DNA of 64,000 nucleotides, from positions 67,011,652 to 67,075,651 of the forward strand of contig NC_079496.1 in NCBI RefSeq assembly GCF_030052815.1, given 5' to 3'. Position 1 is the stretch's first letter. Each line of letters opens with the position of its first letter. The position numbers were made by a program, and so were the translations under genes. Below the pieces are notes generated by a model. That model made no database searches. It had not been told where the DNA came from and worked only from the letters and a program-made list of their open reading frames with translations. Positions 56,819 through 64,000 of the stretch are shown piece after piece. The DNA is from Hevea brasiliensis (Eukaryota; Streptophyta; Magnoliopsida; Malpighiales; Euphorbiaceae).

Positions 56819-59109
56819 GCGATTCTCGCAACTAGGAGCCCTAGACCCAGGGGAAAAATCATAAAATAATTTTTTGGACTCCAGAGAAGGGTCATTGAGG
56901 TTCCTATGGCATTAGAATGCCAAGAAAATACATAGAAAAATTTTTCAATCGGTACAGACAATTTTGACCCATTAAGCCAGACGGAGGGCATTTTGGTCAT
57001 TTCGCATTCAGAGGCGATTTTTGGCCGACTTGTCCAGTTAAGTAAATAATTATTATGATCTAAAATATGAATAGATATTGTTAAAAATTAAATTAAAAAT
57101 GAATATAAAAGAAAGAAAAAGAAAATGACTTAAATCCCTAATTATGACATCATTATGATGTCATTTAAATGCCCTCCTCCACTATGATATCACCATTCAA
57201 CAACACAATTAAAATTCTTTAAAAAGGGAAAAATGAAAAATTAAGAAACCAATTTCTGGTTTCTTCTTCTTCATCTAGCCGTGACCCTCTCTTCCATCTC
57301 CCTCCATAAAAATTTTCTTTCATCACTTCCATTTCCCATGAATTCTCACTACTAAACCCTAGACATCTTTCATTAAAACTTGTCTATACCTCTTGGGAAA
57401 GTGTTTGGCAGCCTAGAAAAAGAAAGAAAGTGAAGTTCAAGCTTGGGAAAATTCTGCTCAAAAAGGTTAGTGCTTATTTATGCATATATCTCTCTTATTC
57501 CATGTTAGGGACTTAAAATGAGTATGAAAGTGTAAATTAAATGAAATAAAACTTATGTGTATGTACACCATGGAATTCGGCAGCCCTAAGGAAGGGATAA
57601 GGTTGATTGTTTTGATGGGCTTAGAATGGACTAGAGATGATGTTTAAAGTATATATATATATGGATAATGAATTAGTGTGTTTAACTAAGGTATGTTGTG
57701 TGAATTTGAAATGGGGAATTAGGGTTTTGGAGAGAAACTTGGACTTTGCTTATGTAATGGTGAATGAATATTCTAATGGTCAATTAGTGACCATTTGAGG
57801 TAAGTTGACCATAATTTGGAGTGAATTATAGCATGACAAACTGATTTGGTATGCTGCCTAGTGAGAGCAGCAGGTGTGGCTGTGAGTCCAGCCTGTTTGG
57901 ACAGCCATAACTTTGGCTGTGTAGGTTAAATTGGTGTTTGGCCAATTGGGCATGAAACTAGACACATAATGACACAAATTTGGTGAAGAAACCATGCCCA
58001 TAAGACCAAACCAAGTGTACCAAAAACTTGCCCCAATCCGGGTGTCCTGCAACCAGTTTCTGCAGAATGACCAAATGAACAGTGATTGTTCATTTGGCCA
58101 TAACTCATTGTAGAATGGCCCAATTGACCTGAAATGTTTACAGCAACAAGCTGAGATATAGACCAACAACTTTCATGAGGAACCCTACGCCAAATTGTGA
58201 CAAGAACCTATTCAACAAGAGAGTGGAAGTTACTATTTACTGCACTGTAGATATGGTCAGTTCTGAAATTTTTCAATCCGGCCAGTTGTGGTTTTTGGAC
58301 CATAACTTGAGTTACAAAACTCCAAATGGAGTGATTCAAAAAAGGAAATTCAACTAGAAAAAATAAGAAACAACTTTCATGTTTATCATTTTCCCAAATT
58401 CCCACAGAAACAGCAACTAATGGAACAGTAATGTTTGGGTATAAAAACTGAAAATTCTGCTCCATAAATTTTAAGCTTAGAAATGATATTGTTAACCAAT
58501 ACCAACAAATTTTGAATACAAAATGTGGTATGTTGGGAGTGTTAAAACCAATGTACCTATTTTCTATGCAAAAGTCAATATTTTTGTTGACTAATGAAGG
58601 GAATAGTAACACCAAAACTTGAAATTCAAAAATTGAAAGATTCAAAAGTATCAAATGCCCTAGTATACCTAACAAGATTGGTTTGGATAGTTTGGCATGC
58701 CAATAGGGTTCAGTTAGTAGTACTGCACATGGCATTATGCCATTCTGTGATTTCATGGCTTTTAGCCATTCTGACCTTGTATTGAGATTTGGCCTTGTGC
58801 CTGATGTCATTACAGCTTATTAGCTGTTCTGTTGCACACCGGGAGATACATATGTGACCGATGGTGTGACGGCCCGAGGTACTTGATACCCAGTGCCAGT
58901 TTACCCATTTATCCAGTCCAGTCATCCAGTATAGGTTACTTGGGCAACCAAAAATGAAAGTGGATAAATTTTAAGAAATAATGAATATAACAAGTACAAA
59001 ATAAGTAAGACTACAAATACTCATTGAAAATTTAATTGCAATAAGACATCAATACATTCACTGCATATTTAATTTTCTGTTATTTCTTTTTATTTTATTA
59101 TTGGCACCA

Positions 59110-59127
59110 CTAAGCATTATTGCTTAG
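59110..59127 (+). other. Conserved LTR hairpin
   Basis: CTAAGCA pairs perfectly with TGCTTAG across TTAT, preceded by GGCACCA, about 650 bp from the LTR end. Confidence 0.68.
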
Positions 59128-59777
59128 CGCGTTGCTTTTGCCACGCGTAGGTTCTGGAGATACTGACCGAGAGCCCAGTAGACCACAGACTGGGTGAGAC
59201 CTCTTGTAGCTCTGCATAGTGTCCGTGTCACCTCACTGTCATCAGTGCATTGGTAGGACACTAGGTTTTATTTTGATATTTTGCAATTAACCTTTATTTT
59301 CTCATATGTAATTGAAACTTATGTAATGTATTTTGGTATTAATGTAAATAGTAGATATTGTGTTTGTGAATGAAAAAGTGAATATTGATTTATGACTTTT
59401 ATATGATTATCATATGAGATGAATGATTGAGAAATGAAAATGTTGTTGAAAAACATATTGAGATTTTGTTGATGAAATGAAGTTGGGATTATTGGAAATG
59501 ATTATTGGAAGTGTTTTTAACAGGTTCCGAAGAACTGTTTTCTCCATTTTTAGCCGGTACTCTGCCGGATTTTCTATAAAATTTTTGGAACTTCAAATAA
59601 ATTATAATTTCAATAAATGGCTTAAATGAATTATATTTCACAAGTTATATTCAAAACTATGATAAAAATTAATTAAGGAAGAATAAAAATGATTAAGATA
59701 AAATAGAGTGTTCCGGTACACCGTGTGATATATCTTACTCGGATATACTGTAGACGGGTAAGGGGTGTCACATTTAG

Positions 59778-59790
59778 TGGTATCAGAGCA
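59778..59790 (+). promoter_or_regulatory. Element B primer binding site
   Basis: TGGTATCAGAGCA matches initiator Met-tRNA priming and lies 5 bp after the LTR. It is intact, unlike element A's. Confidence 0.82.
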
Positions 59791-59899
59791 CGGTTTAGGC
59801 GTTTCTGGGCCTAGATTGAGTCCATACCATGCATTGCATTTGTAAGAGTTGAGGTGACAGTAATGCAGATCTGTTTGTCTTTGTTATTTTGAATAGGAT

Positions 59900-62800
59900 A
59901 TGGACCTTACATCTTAGAGGGCAGTTGAGGAGGAAGTGGAGAGTCATGCTCCACCTGCAGCAGCTGAGACTGGGGGTAGGGGAGAACCTGCTCCGCCAGC
60001 TCAAGCAGAGCCTGCTCAGCCTCCACAGGCCATGTTCCAGCAAATGGCCGAATTCTTCAAACAAATGGCTGGGGTAATGCCAGCACCACCACCACCACCA
60101 CCTCCATAACCGAAATCACACCTGGAAAGATTGAGAAAATTTGGAGCAGTGGACTTCTTTGGCAATAGAGAAGATGACTCTGTTGCAGCCGAAAATTGGT
60201 TAAACAGAACAGGCAGAGTTTTAAATCAACTCCACTGCACTCCAGAGCAAAATCTAGAAGCTGCTGTATCTCTGTTGCAAGATGATGCATATGAATGGTG
60301 GGATACGGTGTCCAGTGAAGTACAGCCAGAAGTAATAACTTAGGACTTCTTCCTCTCCTAATTCAAGAAGAAATATGTGGGTAGTGTATACCTGGAAGAG
60401 AGAAGAAGAGAGTTCATTAACCTGAGGCAGAGACAGCTGACATGGCCGAGTATGAAAAGGAATTTGTCAGATTAAGCTGCTATGGAAGGGAGATAGTCCC
60501 TAATGAGGCTGAAAGGTGTAAGAGATTTGAAGAGGGATTAAATGACAACATAAAGATCATAATCACTGCTTTGGGAATCACCGACTTCACCAAGTTAGTA
60601 GAAGTTGCAATAAAAGTTGAAAAAGTAAGAATAAGTGAACAGGCCAGAAGAGAGAGACAGCAGAAGAGGGGCCCAGGTCAGTCTAGTTCATCTCATGCAT
60701 CTGGGAAGAAGTTCAAGGGTCCACCTGCACAGAGTTCAGGTCAATCACAAGGTCAGGGTCAGTCTTAGGGGCCCAGGCCACAGTTTACCCTTAGGAGAGG
60801 TCAGTCCACACCATCAGTGGGCAGCTCTCCAGGGATGGGGTTCAGGGGACCAGCCCCAGCATCTTCTTCATGTCCACATTGTCTAAAATGGCATAAGGGG
60901 GAGTGTTGGAGAGTGACTGGTGCTTGCTTAAGGTGTGGGTCGACAGAGCATCAGCTGAGGAACTGTCCACGCAGAACTACTACAGCTGCTCCAACACAAA
61001 CAGACAGACCTGCTCCTACACCATAAAGGGGTAGAAAATCTGGCAAATCTGAGGCAGTGGGACCATCACAGAGGCCTGCATCTGAGCCAGCAGAGAGGCC
61101 TAATAGCAGACCACCTGCCAGAGCTTATGCCATGAGAGCTCAGGAGGAGCAAGATGCCTCGGATGTCATCAGGGGTACGTTCTCCCTCTATAATACATCT
61201 GTGCATGCATTAGTGAATCCAGGATCCACTCATTCATACATCTGCATCAACTTACCCGTAGAAAGATGGATACTAGTAGGGGAGAGTGACCAAGACATTC
61301 TGGTCACTAATCCATTGGGCCACAGTGTGGTAGTGAACAAAGTGTACAAGGGTTGCCCGTTAAGGATTCAGGGGTATGAATTCTTGGCAGACTTGATTGA
61401 GTTGCCTTTCCATGAGTTTGACGTGATTTTGGAAATGGATTGGTTGTCACGTCATCAGGAAATGGTGGATTGTAAATTGAAGAGGATTTCTTTGAAAACT
61501 CCTGAGGGTAATGAGATCATTATTGTGGGTGAAAGGACAGATTTCTTGTCCAATGTTATCTCAGCCACAGTTGCAAGAAAACTGATGAGAAAAGGCTGTG
61601 AAGCCTACCTAGCACACGTGGTTGATACTAGGCAAGTTAAGCCAAACCTGTGTGATATACCCACAGTAAGGAACTTCCCAGATGTATTTCCTGAAGAGTT
61701 GCCTAGTTTACCACCAGAAAGGTAAGTCGAGTTTGCTATTGAGACACTGTCGGGTACAGCACCCATTTCCATTGCTCCTTATAAGATGGCACCCACTGAA
61801 TTGAGGAAGTTGAAAACTCAGTTGCAAGAGTTGCTTGATAAGGGGTTTATATGCCCCAGTGTGTCGCCATGGGGAGCTCCAGTGCTGTTTGTGAAAAAGA
61901 AGGATGGGACTTTGAGGTTATGCATCGATTACCGGCAGTTGAATAAAGTGACTATGAAGAACAAATATCCGTTGCCTAGAATTGATGATCTGTTTGATCA
62001 GTTGAAGGGAGCAGGAGTATTTTCTAAAATTGATCTCAGATCAGGGTATCATCAGTTGAGGGTGAAGGATGTAGATGTGCCAAAGACTGCATTCAGGACC
62101 CGATATGGGCATTATGAGTTCCTAGTGATGCCCTTTGGTCTAACAAATGCACCTGCGGCATTTATGGACCTTATGAACCGTATCTTCCATCCATACCTAG
62201 ATTGGTTCGTAGTGGTCTTTATTGATGATATTTTGGTGTATTCCAAGACCAGGGAAGAACATGATGAGCATTTGAGGATTGTTCTGCAAAACCTGAGAGA
62301 AAAGAAGTTGTATGCTAAGTTGTCCAAGTGTGACTTCTGGTTGAATGAGATTGCATTCCTTAGACACATAGTGTCAGCTGATGGGATTAGAGTGGATCCC
62401 AAGAAAATAGAAGCAGTGATGGAATGGAAGCCTCCCAGAAATACAACTGAGGTTAGAAGCTTCTTGGGGCTAGCTGGGTATTACAGAAGATTTGTGAAGG
62501 GATTTTCCTTAATAGCTGCTCCAATGACCAAGTTGTTACACAAAAATGTTAGATTTGACTGGAACGACAAGTGTCAGACCAGTTTTGAGAAGTTGAAAGC
62601 TATGTTGACTGAGGCACCAGTATTAACACAGCCAATGTCGGGAAAGGACTTTGTGGTCTACAGTGATGCCTCTCATAATGGGTTAGGGTGTGTATTATTG
62701 CAAGTGGGGAAGGTGATCGCTTATGCTTCCAGGCAGCTAAGGCCATATGAACAGAATTACCCTACCCATGATCTAGAGCTTGTAGCAATTATCTTCGCAC

Positions 62801-64000
62801 CGAAGATATGGAGGCACTACTTATATGGTGAAAAGTGCTACATTTACACAGACCACAAAAGCCTAAAATACTTGCCAACCCAGAAGGAGCTCAACCTTAG
62901 ATAGAGACGATGGATTGAGTTCCTGAAGGACTATGATTGTGTAATTGACTACCATCCTGGGAAAGCAAATGTAATTGCAGATGCTTTGAGTAGAAAATCC
63001 ATCACAGCTTTGAGATCATTGAATGCCTGTCTATCCTTGGCTCGAGATGGAGCTATTTTGGCTGAGTTACAAGTGAGGCCAAACCTGCTACAGCAGATTT
63101 TAGATGGGTAGAAGGTAGATGAGAAGCTAAGGGCTATTATGAGAAAAATCCTAAAAGGCAAAGAAACTGACTATGAGGTGAAAGCAGATGGGTGTTTCTA
63201 CTACAAGGGAAGAGTATGTGTACCAGATAATGAGGAATTGAAAGCCAGTATTCTGAAAAAGGCACATGCCAGTGTTTATGCTATGCACCCAGGTAGTACA
63301 AAGATGTATCATAATCTAAAGCCTCAGTATTGGTGGCCTGGTATGAAGAAGGACATAGTTGACTATGTGACTAAATGCTTGACATGTCAGCAAGTCAAGG
63401 CAGAACATCAAGTTCCATCAGGTTTGCTACAGCCTATACGCATACCTGAATGGAAATGGGATCGGGTCACCATGGATTTTGTAAGTGGTCTACCTCTCAC
63501 CCAGAAGAAACATGATGCAGTATGGGTGATAGTGGATAGATTGACAAAGTCAGCACACTTTCTGCCAGTTAGGACTGACTACTCACTGGAGAAGTTAGCA
63601 GAATTGTATATTAGTGAGATAGGTAGACTGCATGGAATTCCACTTTCCATCATATCTGATCGAGACCCAAGGTTTACATCGAGATTTTGGAAGAAGTTGC
63701 ATGAGTCCTTGGGTACACAACTCCACTTCAGCACAGCTTTCCATCCTCAGACGGATGGGCAATCAGAAAGAGTAATCTAGGTCCTTGAGGATATGCTGAG
63801 GAGTTGTGTCATTGAGTTCGAGGGAAGTTGGGATAGATACCTCCCACTGGCATAATTTGCATACAACAATAGCTACCAAGCTAGTATCCAAATGGCCCCG
63901 TATGAAGCACTGTATGGGAGAAAATGTAGAACTCCAGTGTGCTGGACTGAATTGGGTGAAGACAAACTGGTAGGCCCAGACTTGGTGAAACAGACTGAAG
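59900..64000 (+). pseudogene. Element B gag-pol (Tekay/Del-like chromovirus), decayed, runs off window
   Basis: Starts at ATG 59900 and reaches the integrase C-terminal region at the window edge. Gag capsid core and zinc finger (CPHCLKWHKGECW) lie at about 60131-60980. Protease follows near 61210 with VNPGSTHSY, where the catalytic Asp is Asn. RT is nearly clean over 61786-62904, with intact [10 protein letters not shown] and FIDDILVYS. RNase H (DASHNGLG), integrase finger and core ([16 protein letters not shown]) continue to about 63780. Stops include CAG-to-TAG or CAA-to-TAA type changes near 59914, 60109, 61023, 62902, 63108 and 63778, and TGG-to-TAG near 60343. A one-base loss near 60440, relative to A, shifts the Gag frame. 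There is no intron-like insert at 63780, where element A has one. Confidence 0.93.

Larger units (their letters stand above)
56602..59772 (+). mobile_element. Element B 5' LTR (type A chromovirus)
   Basis: 3171-bp LTR from TGTAACACCCTCCC to AGGGGTGTCACA, inserted in element A's 3' LTR. ACTTT at 56597-56601 is the expected target duplication. It has the 5S-like module at 56772-56818, the paired stem at 59110-59127, and the same internal motif repetition as element A. The 3' partner lies beyond the window. Confidence 0.92.

Noticed and set aside
59840..59897. Possible leader intron before gag (GTAAGA donor, pyrimidine-rich tract and TTGAATAG acceptor)
   Set aside because: The signals are weak, the interval would be only about 57 bases, below usual plant intron size, and the leader needs no splicing to start gag.

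Overview
The window is nuclear DNA of a flowering plant, almost certainly a eudicot. It is AT-rich, has no bacterial-style gene organisation, and I find no intact host gene. Essentially every base I can assign belongs to LTR retrotransposons or their debris: Ty3/gypsy chromoviruses with a C-terminal chromodomain (Tekay/Del-like), one Ogre/Tat-like LTR, one Ty1/copia pol fragment, a TRIM, a Cassandra-type LTR carrying a 5S rRNA-like core, and a non-autonomous LTR element. This looks like pericentromeric or other heterochromatic DNA. The species cannot be fixed from the sequence alone.

Layout. 1-2126: Ogre/Tat-like LTR with a TATA box and a tandem array of about 58-bp hairpin units. 2127-8219: two reverse-oriented chromovirus LTR fragments (type E) fused end to end. 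8220-9405 and 17726-18132: a non-autonomous LTR element (TATA box, Met-tRNA primer site), split by an 8.3-kb unit made of two type-C LTRs joined directly, flanked by the 5-bp duplication CTTCG. 18133-24288: 3' half of a reverse-oriented chromovirus (element E), with a complete 392-bp TRIM in its integrase region. 24289-41811: a reverse type-A LTR (D) inserted in E's RT gene and itself hit twice, by a solo LTR (25045-28360, duplication AATCA) and by element C (30932-41719, duplication TTTTA). 41812-45807: a type-C LTR fragment, the Cassandra LTR, a copia pol fragment and a reverse type-A LTR fragment (F). 45808-56601: element A, a decayed full-length chromovirus inserted in F. 56602 to the end: element B, inserted in A's 3' LTR and running off the window.

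How the parts relate. The chromovirus LTRs fall into three related types: A (about 3.2 kb), E (about 3.4 kb) and C (about 4.06 kb). All read TGTAACACCC to GTGACA/GTCACA in element sense. A and B keep gag-protease-RT-RNase H-integrase-chromodomain order but carry many stops. C has almost matching LTRs and clean target duplications yet lacks the Gag core and most of pol, so it must have moved in trans.

The most unusual signals cross the three LTR types. First, a module resembling the 5S rRNA internal control region (A-box-like AGTTAARYG, C-box-like GATGGGTRACC, then GGGAAGT) lies 170-182 bp from the 5' end of all eleven LTR copies that retain that end. Second, a short hairpin with compensatory stem changes lies roughly 600-715 bp from the LTR 3' end. 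Third, element A carries a 75-bp GT-AG insert in its integrase that element B lacks.
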